Source: Candidatus Omnitrophota bacterium
GTDB taxonomy: Bacteria; Omnitrophota; Gorgyraeia; Zapsychrales; Fredricksoniimonadaceae
Length of the DNA: 14,393 nucleotides
Reading direction: 5' to 3'
Assembly: GCA_023247575.1 (NCBI GenBank)
Contig: JAHFGE010000022.1
Coordinates: forward strand, 1-14,393
Shown: positions 6,486 to 12,516 of the stretch, in pieces
Position numbering within the stretch: position 1 is the first letter of the stretch
Layout: the number at the start of each line of letters is the position of its first letter
Position numbers and translations under genes: made by a program
Notes under the pieces: generated by a model
Seen by the model: only the letters and a program-made list of their open reading frames with translations
Database searches by the model: none
Told to the model about the DNA's origin: nothing

Positions 6486-7298
6486 TTGGCTGCGATCAAG
6501 ATTGTTTCAGGAATTTTCGGAAATTCTTATGCCCTTATTGCTGATGGAGTAGAATCCCTCCTGGATATTTTTTCCTCAACTATTGTCTGGGGTGGTTTAA
6601 AAATCGGCGCTATTCCGCCGGATAAAGACTATCCATTTGGTTATGGGAAAGCAGAGTCTTTGGCAGCCCTGGTTGCTGCCATAGTGTTGATTTTGGTTGC
6701 TTTGGCCATTGCTGTTGAAAGCATCGTTAAGGTTTTAATGCCTCACAATCCTCCCAAGGCCTTTACTCTTATTGTTTTAATTCTCGTCATTGTTGTTAAA
6801 GAAATTATGTACCGATTTTTATGGAAGACAGGAAACGATATTGAGAGCCTTTCCGTTAGAGCAGACGCCTGGCACAGCCGCTCGGATGCCTTGACCTCTT
6901 TGGCGGCATTTATTGGTATCTCTATCGCCCTGGTGGCAGGCAAAGGATATTCAAGCGCGGATGGATGGGCCGCTCTTTTTGCCAGTGCGGTCATATTTTT
7001 TAATGGCTTTCGAATTTTTAAATTTTCTTTGGGTGAAATGATGGATTCCGCAGTTTCCGTGGAATTTGAGAACCAAGCCAGGGGCATTGGCGAGCAAATT
7101 CCCGGGGTATCCCACATTGAAAAATGCCGCATTAGAAAAAGCGGGCTGGATTTTTTTGTTGAGATTCACATTAGTGTCAATGGTCATATTTCCGTCAAGG
7201 AGGGTCACCGCATAGCCCATGATGTCAAAGAAGCTTTACTTGACGCTAATTTGCATATCATGGATGTCACCACCCACATTGAACCAGATTCTTATTAA
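6486..7298 (+). CDS. Cation diffusion facilitator (FieF/YiiP-like); N-terminus probably frameshifted
   Basis: A 270-residue CDF metal/proton antiporter of the inner membrane. It shows the first two membrane helices (AAIKIVSG...YALIADGVESLLDI), the PFGYGKAE loop, SVRADAWHSRSDALTS with HxxxD metal ligands, and a cytoplasmic dimerisation domain ending VTTHIEPDSY. Site A would use E/D in VESLLD. The only in-frame start is TTG at 6486, which cuts into helix 1. The frame upstream of it (ATTNLVSNIVLAAIK) is open to the TAA at 6453 and encodes the missing helix start. An ATG at 6430 (or 6415) in another frame reads MTDHRTLHKQ and ends at a TAG at 6469. One missing base between about 6451 and 6465 would join them into a full-length protein. 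The substrate may be Fe, Zn or Mn; adjacency to mbfA favours iron. Confidence 0.78.
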   Translation: MAAIKIVSGIFGNSYALIADGVESLLDIFSSTIVWGGLKIGAIPPDKDYPFGYGKAESLAALVAAIVLILVALAIAVESIVKVLMPHNPPKAFTLIVLILVIVVKEIMYRFLWKTGNDIESLSVRADAWHSRSDALTSLAAFIGISIALVAGKGYSSADGWAALFASAVIFFNGFRIFKFSLGEMMDSAVSVEFENQARGIGEQIPGVSHIEKCRIRKSGLDFFVEIHISVNGHISVKEGHRIAHDVKEALLDANLHIMDVTTHIEPDSY

Positions 7299-7331
7299 GG
7301 TAATTTTTGAAGTTTTATTTGACGAAATAAA

Positions 7332-7372
7332 GGGACACAATACTTAATTGGCAGAAATAAGTATTGTGTCCC
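7332..7372. repeat. 41-bp hairpin repeat with GGGACA ends
   Basis: GGGACACAATACTTA (7332-7346) and TAAGTATTGTGTCCC (7358-7372) form a perfect 15-bp stem with an 11-base loop. It lies 33 bases after the transporter stop, so it could act as a bidirectional terminator-like structure, although no run of T follows. The GGGACA ends match the palindrome at 1787-1810. Confidence 0.85.
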
Positions 7373-7397
7373 CCGAATTACCCCAAATTATTAAACT

Positions 7398-7451
7398 ATG
7401 AGCAAAAAAGTTTTTCTTGAAACTTATGGGTGGCCGTTGGCCACAATATAG
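7398..7451 (+). pseudogene. Stub of the 5' end of miaB
   Basis: ATG at 7398 opens MSKKVFLETYG, followed by unrelated WPLATI and a TAG stop. The first eleven codons match the start of MiaB (VFLETYGCQMN). Bases 7410-7432 are identical to 10071-10093 inside the intact miaB. After 7432 the sequence diverges abruptly. I read this as the original miaB start, separated from its gene by the insertion that follows. It is in the expected position, directly downstream of the transporter gene and its hairpin. Confidence 0.7.
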
Positions 7452-7535
7452 ACGCACTATGGAAGAGCTGGCCGAGGCCGTTGTTTGCCTTGACTGGTAT
7501 AAGTAATCCTACCTAACCTCCCGCAATAATTGAGC
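7433..7535 (+). other. Unassigned sequence at the left end of the insert
   Basis: The stretch between the miaB stub and the abiE promoter has no recognisable gene. One reading frame, from ATG 7426 to TAA 7504, encodes 26 residues ending TMEELAEAVVCLDWYK. It could be the tail of a truncated protein, but I do not recognise it. Confidence 0.3.
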
Positions 7536-7563
7536 TTGCAATATTTCCCTAAGCGTATATACT
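7536..7563 (+). promoter_or_regulatory. Candidate abiE promoter
   Basis: TTGCAA (7536-7541), a 16-base spacer and TATACT (7558-7563). It lies 34 bases upstream of the abiEi ATG, and one arm of the operator-like inverted repeat falls in its spacer. Confidence 0.5.
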
Positions 7564-7591
7564 TATTTACAACTATCAACAGTTAGGGAAA
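7544..7591. promoter_or_regulatory. Operator-like inverted repeat across the abiE promoter, with a Shine-Dalgarno hairpin
   Basis: TTTCCCTAA (7544-7552) lies inside the promoter spacer. Its exact reverse complement TTAGGGAAA (7583-7591) lies just before the abiEi start, 39 bases start to start, close to whole helical turns. AbiEi antitoxins are known to repress their own operon by binding inverted repeats near the promoter, so these are good candidate half-sites. The right arm also contains the AGGG ribosome binding site. That AGGG sits in the loop of a second small hairpin, ACAGTT (7579-7584) with AACTGT (7591-7596). Confidence 0.55.
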
Positions 7592-7597
7592 ACTGTC

Positions 7598-8200
7598 ATG
7601 GAAGCCAAACACGACAAACTTATTGAATATATCAAAAAGAGCGGGGGATTTGCCCGTTATTCTGATCTACTAAAGTCAGGATTTTATAAAGCCATTCTTA
7701 ATGATGCCCTAAAAGCAAGACATATTGAACGGCTTAGCCGAGGTGTTTATAGTCTTTCAGGAAATCTAGATCTATCTCAACCGGATCTGGCTACTGTTTC
7801 TGTTGTGATTCCTAAGGGGGTTATCTGTCTAATTTCAGCCCTTTCATTCCATGAAGCAACTGATGAGATTCCCCGCTGTATAGATGTTGCCATCCCTGCT
7901 AGATCGCGTGCAAAGGAAATTAGTAATATCCCGATCAAGTACTATCGGTTTTCAAAAAGAACTTGGGAGGCGGGAATCGAAGAACATCTTATTGATGGCC
8001 ATAAAATAAAAGTGTACAGCCTAGCCAAAACTATTGTGGATTGTTTTAGATTTAGAAATCAAGTTGGGATAGACGTAGCCCGGTCGGCCCTTAAAAATGC
8101 TTTTGAAGAAAAAAAAGTATCACATCGAGATATCATGAAATACGCCTCTATTTGTCGAATGACAAAGATTGTTAAGCCTATTCTGGAAACTCTGCTATGA
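7598..8200 (+). CDS. abiEi: AbiEi-family antitoxin / transcriptional regulator
   Basis: A 200-residue protein of the type IV antitoxin AbiEi family. Residues 1-55 make a winged helix-turn-helix (YSDLLKSGFYKAIL, then LSRGVYSL as the wing). The remainder is the AbiEi C-terminal domain, seen in IPKGVICLISALSFHEATDE and KVYSLAKTIVDCFRFRNQVG. In characterised systems the protein represses the operon through its N-terminal domain and counteracts the AbiEii nucleotidyltransferase through its C-terminal domain without forming a stable complex. The ATG follows AGGG by 9 bases. The stop overlaps the toxin start as ATGA, typical of the pair. Length is normal for the family. Confidence 0.85.
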   Translation: MEAKHDKLIEYIKKSGGFARYSDLLKSGFYKAILNDALKARHIERLSRGVYSLSGNLDLSQPDLATVSVVIPKGVICLISALSFHEATDEIPRCIDVAIPARSRAKEISNIPIKYYRFSKRTWEAGIEEHLIDGHKIKVYSLAKTIVDCFRFRNQVGIDVARSALKNAFEEKKVSHRDIMKYASICRMTKIVKPILETLL

Positions 8201-9111
8201 CACGTGAAATTAAGAATATTGAAAGCTCTGTCCGTGCCAAATTGGACAATAAAAGAAAAGAATTAAACATTCCATTTTTAGAGATTTTGCGGACTTATGC
8301 AATGGAAAGATTCCTTTATCGTCTGAGCAAAGCGGAGTTCGTTAATGATTTTGTCCTGAAAGGTGCTTTGCTTTTTACGGCATGGAATGTCAAAGAAAGA
8401 AGAACTACTCTGGACATAGATTTATTGGCGCATTACAGCAACCAAATATTAGCAATAGAGAAAGTTGTGAAAGAAGTCTGTGCCGTTAATGCGACACCTG
8501 ATGGTTTGCGTTTTGATCCTGATTCTGTTGTCGGAGCAAAAATCAAAGAGGATGCCGATTACGAAGGGGTGCGGGTAAAATTCACTGGATTTCTTGGTAA
8601 ATCACGTATCCCTATGCAGATTGATTTTGGTTTTGGCGATACCACTTATCCGTTGCCAAAGATGATCAATTATCCTGTTATTCTTGATTTCCCAGCGCCG
8701 AGGCTGAAAGGTTACGCGCCGGAGACTGTTGTGAGTGAAAAATTTGAGGCGATGGTTCAGTTGGGGGCATTAAACAGCCGGATGAAAGACTTTTATGATA
8801 TTTGGTTGTTGATGCGACGGTTTGATTTTCAGGGATCAATCCTTACTGAAGCTTTGAAAAGGACGTTTGAACAGAGAAAAATTGATTTACCTCAAGGTTC
8901 TAAATTATTAGCTGATGAAATTTATGATGAACGCTCCGACCGTCAAACGCTTTGGAAGGCGTTTTTAACAAAAGGCGGCATTAAACATGCGCCGGATAAG
9001 TTAGCAACTACTGCCAAAGAGATAAAAAAATTTCTTATCGAGCCGTTAGGCGCGTTTAATAAAGGGATTAAATTTAATAAAGAATGGAAAGTTCCGGGGC
9101 CGTGGAAGTAG
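8197..9111 (+). CDS. abiEii: AbiEii-family nucleotidyltransferase toxin
   Basis: A 304-residue protein of the DNA polymerase beta-like nucleotidyltransferase toxin family (PF08843). The glycine motif is in LKGALLFTAW (K55-G56) and the metal-binding acidic pair in TLDIDLL (D73, D75), with a likely third acid at D143 (QIDFGFGD). The KFEAMVQLG and SRMKDFYDIWLL segments (about 182-204) match conserved motifs III and IV. Related toxins, such as MenT of Mycobacterium, add nucleotides to tRNA; for AbiEii proteins GTP binding is reported and the target is less clear. With AbiEi it forms an abortive-infection/toxin-antitoxin pair. All key residues are present, so it looks functional. Its last 28 bases overlap the phosphatase gene. 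Confidence 0.87.
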   Translation: MTREIKNIESSVRAKLDNKRKELNIPFLEILRTYAMERFLYRLSKAEFVNDFVLKGALLFTAWNVKERRTTLDIDLLAHYSNQILAIEKVVKEVCAVNATPDGLRFDPDSVVGAKIKEDADYEGVRVKFTGFLGKSRIPMQIDFGFGDTTYPLPKMINYPVILDFPAPRLKGYAPETVVSEKFEAMVQLGALNSRMKDFYDIWLLMRRFDFQGSILTEALKRTFEQRKIDLPQGSKLLADEIYDERSDRQTLWKAFLTKGGIKHAPDKLATTAKEIKKFLIEPLGAFNKGIKFNKEWKVPGPWK

Positions 9112-9806
9112 AAAATTTTAAAACATACGCCATCGGCGATATACATGGCGCCTATAAAGCGCTTATTCGGTGTCTTGAGCGTTCAAAATTCGATTACCAA
9201 AATGACCGTTTGATCGTGATGGGCGATGTGGTCGATGGGTATCCGGATGTTAAACAATGTATTGACGAGTTATTGAAGGTCAAGCATTGTGATTATATTC
9301 TTGGCAATCATGATCTCTGGGCATTGGATTGGGCATTAAAAGGGCTGACACCTGAAATTTGGACTACCCAAGGGGGAAGCCAGACCATGGCTTCGTATGA
9401 CGGTGGCCCTATGCCGCAGGTGCATATTGATTTCTTAAGAAATGCGCATCTTTGGCTTGAGATTGGTGATCAGCTATTTGTTCATGGCGGATTTAACCCA
9501 GACGCTAGATTGCAGAAACAGAATGCCGCTTTTTTAACATGGGACAGGTCGCTTTTAACAATGGCTTGGAGGAGGCATCATACTAAGCCAGATCATAAAT
9601 TTGGTTCTTACAGGGATATATTTCTGGGGCATACAACGACTGAGACGTATAAAACTTTAGAGCCCGTTCATGTTTGTAATGTTTGGGATATTGATACCGG
9701 AGCTGGCTGGTCTGGGAAACTTACGATCATAGATGTTGAAAGCAAGGAATATTGGCAGTCTGATTTATCATCGGATTTGTATGGTGGCACACCGAATAAA
9801 TTATAA
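9084..9806 (+). CDS. PPP-family metallophosphatase
   Basis: A 240-residue calcineurin-like phosphatase. It has the PPP signature GDIHG (18-22), GDVVDG (47-52) and GNHD (74-77), then the later metal ligands in LFVHGGF and IFLGHT, and ends with DIDTGAGWSGKLTIIDVE. This arrangement resembles bacterial serine/threonine phosphatases, PrpE and ApaH-like proteins; whether the substrate is a phosphoprotein or a dinucleoside polyphosphate cannot be told. The ATG at 9084 lies 28 bases inside the end of abiEii, in another frame. Translation is therefore probably coupled, and the gene seems to belong to the AbiE operon. The first 12 residues are not conserved in type, so a start a few codons later is possible. 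Confidence 0.82.
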   Translation: MESSGAVEVENFKTYAIGDIHGAYKALIRCLERSKFDYQNDRLIVMGDVVDGYPDVKQCIDELLKVKHCDYILGNHDLWALDWALKGLTPEIWTTQGGSQTMASYDGGPMPQVHIDFLRNAHLWLEIGDQLFVHGGFNPDARLQKQNAAFLTWDRSLLTMAWRRHHTKPDHKFGSYRDIFLGHTTTETYKTLEPVHVCNVWDIDTGAGWSGKLTIIDVESKEYWQSDLSSDLYGGTPNKL

Positions 9807-9879
9807 ATTGCAGCAGATTCTTATGGAAACAACAATAATGAGGAGTGTTTTTTATGCCAATGATTAAATGTACTGATGA

Positions 9880-9966
9880 GCAGGCTTAAGTAAGATCGAT
9901 AACTTGCAAACGTTATGTCAAGACTGTAATTTAGGAAAGAGTGATACTTCGTTAAAGAACCGATGA
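9880..9966 (+). pseudogene. C-terminal remnant of an HNH endonuclease gene
   Basis: The frame from 9880 reads AGLSKIDNLQTLCQDCNLGK and then SDTSLKNR before a TGA at 9964-9966. This is the typical end of an HNH domain: NLQTLC..CN.GKS with the second zinc CxxC. A TGA stop lies directly upstream at 9877-9879 and no start is available, so the upstream half is lost. A nearby SD (GAGGAG, 9839-9844) and ATG at 9854 open a frame of only 11 codons. Just downstream, ATG 9963 opens MNVRDVLRLLGAESYDK, faintly like the start of HicA, also immediately stopped. Confidence 0.5.
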
Positions 9967-9980
9967 ACGTACGCGACGTT

Positions 9981-10010
9981 TTGAGGCTTTTAGGAGCCGA
10001 AAGTTATGAT
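9981..10010 (+). promoter_or_regulatory. Candidate promoter for miaB, inside the insert
   Basis: TTGAGG (9981-9986), an 18-base spacer and TATGAT (10005-10010), about 30 bases before the miaB ATG at 10041. If real, the inserted element supplies the promoter of the reconstituted miaB-nadA-metX-metW run. Confidence 0.35.
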
Positions 10011-10040
10011 AAGTAGAGACGCGAAAATTTCTATAACTAT

Positions 10041-11432
10041 ATGAGCGATAAAGAGATTAAGAAAAATAAGGTTTTTCTTGAAACTTATGGGTGTCAGATG
10101 AACGAGTACGACTCCGAGCTCGTGCGGGCGATACTCAAGAAGGAGAACTATGAGTTTATTGCCGACGAGCGGGAGGCGGATATTGTGATGCTTAACACCT
10201 GTGCTATCAGAGAGCATGCGCATCGCAAGATCTATGGCCGGGTGCATCAGATTCGCCATGACCGTATGGGCAAGCCGGTGATGATTGGTTTACTGGGTTG
10301 CATGGTCACTAATCTTCGTCAGGAACTCCTGGAGGACCATTCCTTAAAAATTGATTTTATCGCCGGGCCGGATAGCTACAAACGTTTGCCGGACTTGATT
10401 CGTGAGGCATCAAGTGACGGTACCAAGGGCTATGATGTCACATTAAGTGAATTTGAGACCTACTCGGATATTTATCCAACTCGCGAGGATAGGGGCAACC
10501 CTTCGACTCGCCCTTCGGGCTCGCTCAGGGTAAACGCCTGGATTGCGGTCATGCGCGGGTGCAATAATTTCTGTACGTTTTGCGTGGTGCCGTACACGCG
10601 CGGCCGCGAACGCAGCCGCGACCCGCAAAACATCATCGATGAAGTGCGCCGCTTAGCTAGTGAGGGCTTCAAGCAAGTCACACTTCTTGGGCAAAACGTC
10701 AATTCCTATCGTTATGAGACCCATGATTTTGCCTATTTGATGGAGGAAGTCAGTAAGGTCAAAGGCATTGAGCGTATCCGCTTTACTTCGCCGCACCCTA
10801 AAGATTTCCCGGACCGCTTTTTGGATGTAATGGCCAATAATTCTAAAATCTGCAAGCAAATCCATTTACCCTTGCAGGCAGGCAACAATCGGGTGCTGGA
10901 GATGATGGACCGCACCTATACTCAAGAAGAGTTTTTAGGCCTGGTTGAGAAAATGCGCAGCCGCATACCAGGACTGGTCTTATCGACGGATATTATCGTT
11001 GGTTTTCCCACAGAGACGGAGGAAGAATTCGAAGATACCCTGAAGGTCATATCTCAAGTGCAATTCGATTCGGCTTTTACGTTTAAGTATTCCGAGCGTA
11101 AAGGCACCATCGCCTCCAAGAAATACCCGGATGATGTGACGGATGCACAAAAAACCGAACGCATTATGCGTCTGAATGAACTTCAAAAAGGAATTACTTA
11201 TAAGAAAAACAAGGCCCATATCGGCCAAACACATACGATTTTAATTGAGCCAGCAATTTCAGATAAACCTTCCCACAATTCAGTCGGCCGTACCGATGGC
11301 AATAAGCTGGTGCTCCTATCTCAAAACGGTTATCGAATGGGGGAGATGGTGAAGGTCAAGGTCACCGACGCCACCCCGCATGCCCTCAAAGGTCATCCGT
11401 TAAATCTTTCCTTTCACCCTTCTTCTTGCTAA
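10041..11432 (+). CDS. miaB: tRNA i6A37 methylthiotransferase MiaB
   Basis: A 463-residue radical-SAM enzyme converting i6A37 to ms2i6A37 in tRNAs. Auxiliary cluster cysteines are C18 (ETYGCQMN), C54 (LNTCAIRE) and C87 (LLGCMV). The SAM cluster uses C174, C178 and C181 in RGCNNFCTFCVVPYTRGRER. HLPLQAGN, TDIIVGFPTETEEEF and a C-terminal TRAM domain (about 395-460) complete the family pattern. Residues about 150-163 are an extra segment between SDIYPTRE and VNAWIAVMRGC, encoded by a palindromic repeat. The first ten codons differ from the stub at 7398, and no clear Shine-Dalgarno precedes the ATG. It probably heads a run with nadA, metX and metW. Confidence 0.93.
   Translation: MSDKEIKKNKVFLETYGCQMNEYDSELVRAILKKENYEFIADEREADIVMLNTCAIREHAHRKIYGRVHQIRHDRMGKPVMIGLLGCMVTNLRQELLEDHSLKIDFIAGPDSYKRLPDLIREASSDGTKGYDVTLSEFETYSDIYPTREDRGNPSTRPSGSLRVNAWIAVMRGCNNFCTFCVVPYTRGRERSRDPQNIIDEVRRLASEGFKQVTLLGQNVNSYRYETHDFAYLMEEVSKVKGIERIRFTSPHPKDFPDRFLDVMANNSKICKQIHLPLQAGNNRVLEMMDRTYTQEEFLGLVEKMRSRIPGLVLSTDIIVGFPTETEEEFEDTLKVISQVQFDSAFTFKYSERKGTIASKKYPDDVTDAQKTERIMRLNELQKGITYKKNKAHIGQTHTILIEPAISDKPSHNSVGRTDGNKLVLLSQNGYRMGEMVKVKVTDATPHALKGHPLNLSFHPSSC
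10498..10531. repeat. 34-bp palindromic insertion inside miaB
   Basis: The outer arms ACCCT (10498-10502) and AGGGT (10527-10531) pair, CGA (10504-10506) pairs with TCG (10521-10523), and the inner stem GCCC (10510-10513) pairs with GGGC (10517-10520) around TTC. The TTCGACTCG left half and CTCGCTCA right half repeat those at 6379-6412. It encodes N153-R163 (NPSTRPSGSLR) and keeps the frame. Confidence 0.75.
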
Positions 11433-11454
11433 AATGCAGGCTGTAAGGTATATT
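11426..11454 (+). promoter_or_regulatory. Candidate promoter before nadA
   Basis: TTGCTA (11426-11431) overlaps the end of miaB and is followed after 17 bases by TATATT (11449-11454). An AAGGA ribosome binding site follows about 10 bases before the nadA ATG. Confidence 0.4.
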
Positions 11455-11479
11455 ATCCGTTAAATTCAAGGACAAATAT

Positions 11480-12508
11480 ATGTTACAAACCCAAATAACA
11501 GCCCAACAACTTTACGATAAGCTTAAAGATATTAAGCTCGGCGGCCAGGGGTGCGTGTATTCTTTAAAGAAATGCGAGGAACTGGTTCCCATAATCAATG
11601 AGATCAATGATCTCAAAGAGGAAAAGAATGCCGTTATCCTGGCGCATTCCTACATTTCTCCTGAAATTATTTATGGGGTGAGCGATTTCGTGGGCGATTC
11701 CTACAAATTAAGCCGCGATGCTTTAACCACCCAGGCCTCCACCATCGTCTTTGTGGCGGTGCGTTTTATGGGGGAGACCGCTAAAATCCTTAACCCGGAA
11801 AAGGAAGTTCTCATTCCAGCCAAATTAGATGGCTGCTCGCTGGCTGATTCCATTAACCCAGCCACCGTGCAGGAACTGCGGCGGCAATATCCAGGGTACA
11901 CCTTTGTGTGTTACATCAATACCACCGCCCAGGTTAAAGCCCTGTGTGATGTCACGGTGACTTCCGCCAATGCCTATAAAGTGGTTGGGAAAATTCCCAA
12001 TGACAAAATTTATTTCCTGCCGGATAAATTCATGGGCCAGAATTTAAAGAATTATATCGATCGCCACGGCATCAAAAAAGACATTCGATATTACTCAGGC
12101 ACCTGTTATGTGCATGAAGAATATGATATCGAAGATATTTTGAAAGTCCGTCTGGAATACCCTGATGCCAAAATCGTCAGCCACCCCGAGTGCAACACGA
12201 CAGTGATTGACCATTCCGATTTCGTGGGAAGCACAGAGCAAATGTTAAGCTATATGCGGGAGACTTCCACCAAGCAATTTCTCATGCTGACTGAGTGCGG
12301 GCTTTCCAGCCGCCTGCAGTCAGAATTTCCTGACAAGCAGTTAGTGGGCAGCTGTACGTTGTGCAAATACATGAAATCCAACAGCCTGCAGGATATTTTG
12401 CGCGTTTTAAAAAATCCTTTGCCCAAAGACCGGGTGGTTTTCGACGAGCAAACACGCCTGCGAGCCCTCAAGACCATTGAGGCCATGTTTCATTACGCCG
12501 AAAGTTAA
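11480..12508 (+). CDS. nadA: Quinolinate synthase NadA
   Basis: A 342-residue 4Fe-4S enzyme that condenses iminoaspartate with dihydroxyacetone phosphate to quinolinate in NAD synthesis. Family signatures are AHSYISPEI (55-63), DFVGDS (69-74), VRFMGETAKIL (94-104), YINTTAQVKA (145-154), CVTVTSANA-like CDVTVTSANA (156-165) and SHPECN (234-239). Likely cluster ligands are C119 (KLDGCSLAD), C209 (GTCYVHEE) and C295 or C292 (SCTLCKYM). The motif AHSY in place of the more common AHYY is a small variation. No nadB or nadC is in the window. The gene follows miaB by 47 bases, with a possible promoter of its own, and precedes metX by 8 bases. Confidence 0.92.
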   Translation: MLQTQITAQQLYDKLKDIKLGGQGCVYSLKKCEELVPIINEINDLKEEKNAVILAHSYISPEIIYGVSDFVGDSYKLSRDALTTQASTIVFVAVRFMGETAKILNPEKEVLIPAKLDGCSLADSINPATVQELRRQYPGYTFVCYINTTAQVKALCDVTVTSANAYKVVGKIPNDKIYFLPDKFMGQNLKNYIDRHGIKKDIRYYSGTCYVHEEYDIEDILKVRLEYPDAKIVSHPECNTTVIDHSDFVGSTEQMLSYMRETSTKQFLMLTECGLSSRLQSEFPDKQLVGSCTLCKYMKSNSLQDILRVLKNPLPKDRVVFDEQTRLRALKTIEAMFHYAES

Positions 12509-12516
12509 GTAAAATC

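Larger units (their letters stand above)
7410..10093. mobile_element. Putative integrated element bearing AbiE and a phosphatase, flanked by a 23-bp direct repeat of the miaB 5' end
   Basis: Two exact 23-bp copies (7410-7432 and 10071-10093, GTTTTTCTTGAAACTTATGG plus GTG) bound a unit of 2661 bp. The contents are abiEi, abiEii, a phosphatase gene and degraded fragments, unrelated to the housekeeping genes on either side. The right copy lies inside a complete miaB, whose first ten codons differ from the stub at the left. This is the outcome expected if an element carrying its own miaB 5' end recombined at the repeat. No integrase or transposase gene is visible, so the element would be a remnant or mobilised in trans. 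Chance duplication by homologous recombination is the alternative. Confidence 0.5.

Noticed and set aside
9963..10016. MNVRDVLRLLGAESYDK as a small gene
   Set aside because: Only 17 codons. The similarity to the start of HicA is too short to annotate separately, and it overlaps a candidate promoter.
10013..10040. GTAGAGACGCG followed by AAAATTTC before miaB, like half of a GTAGAGACGCG palindromic repeat
   Set aside because: The expected complementary half (CGCGTCTCTAC) is absent, so only an 11-base resemblance remains.
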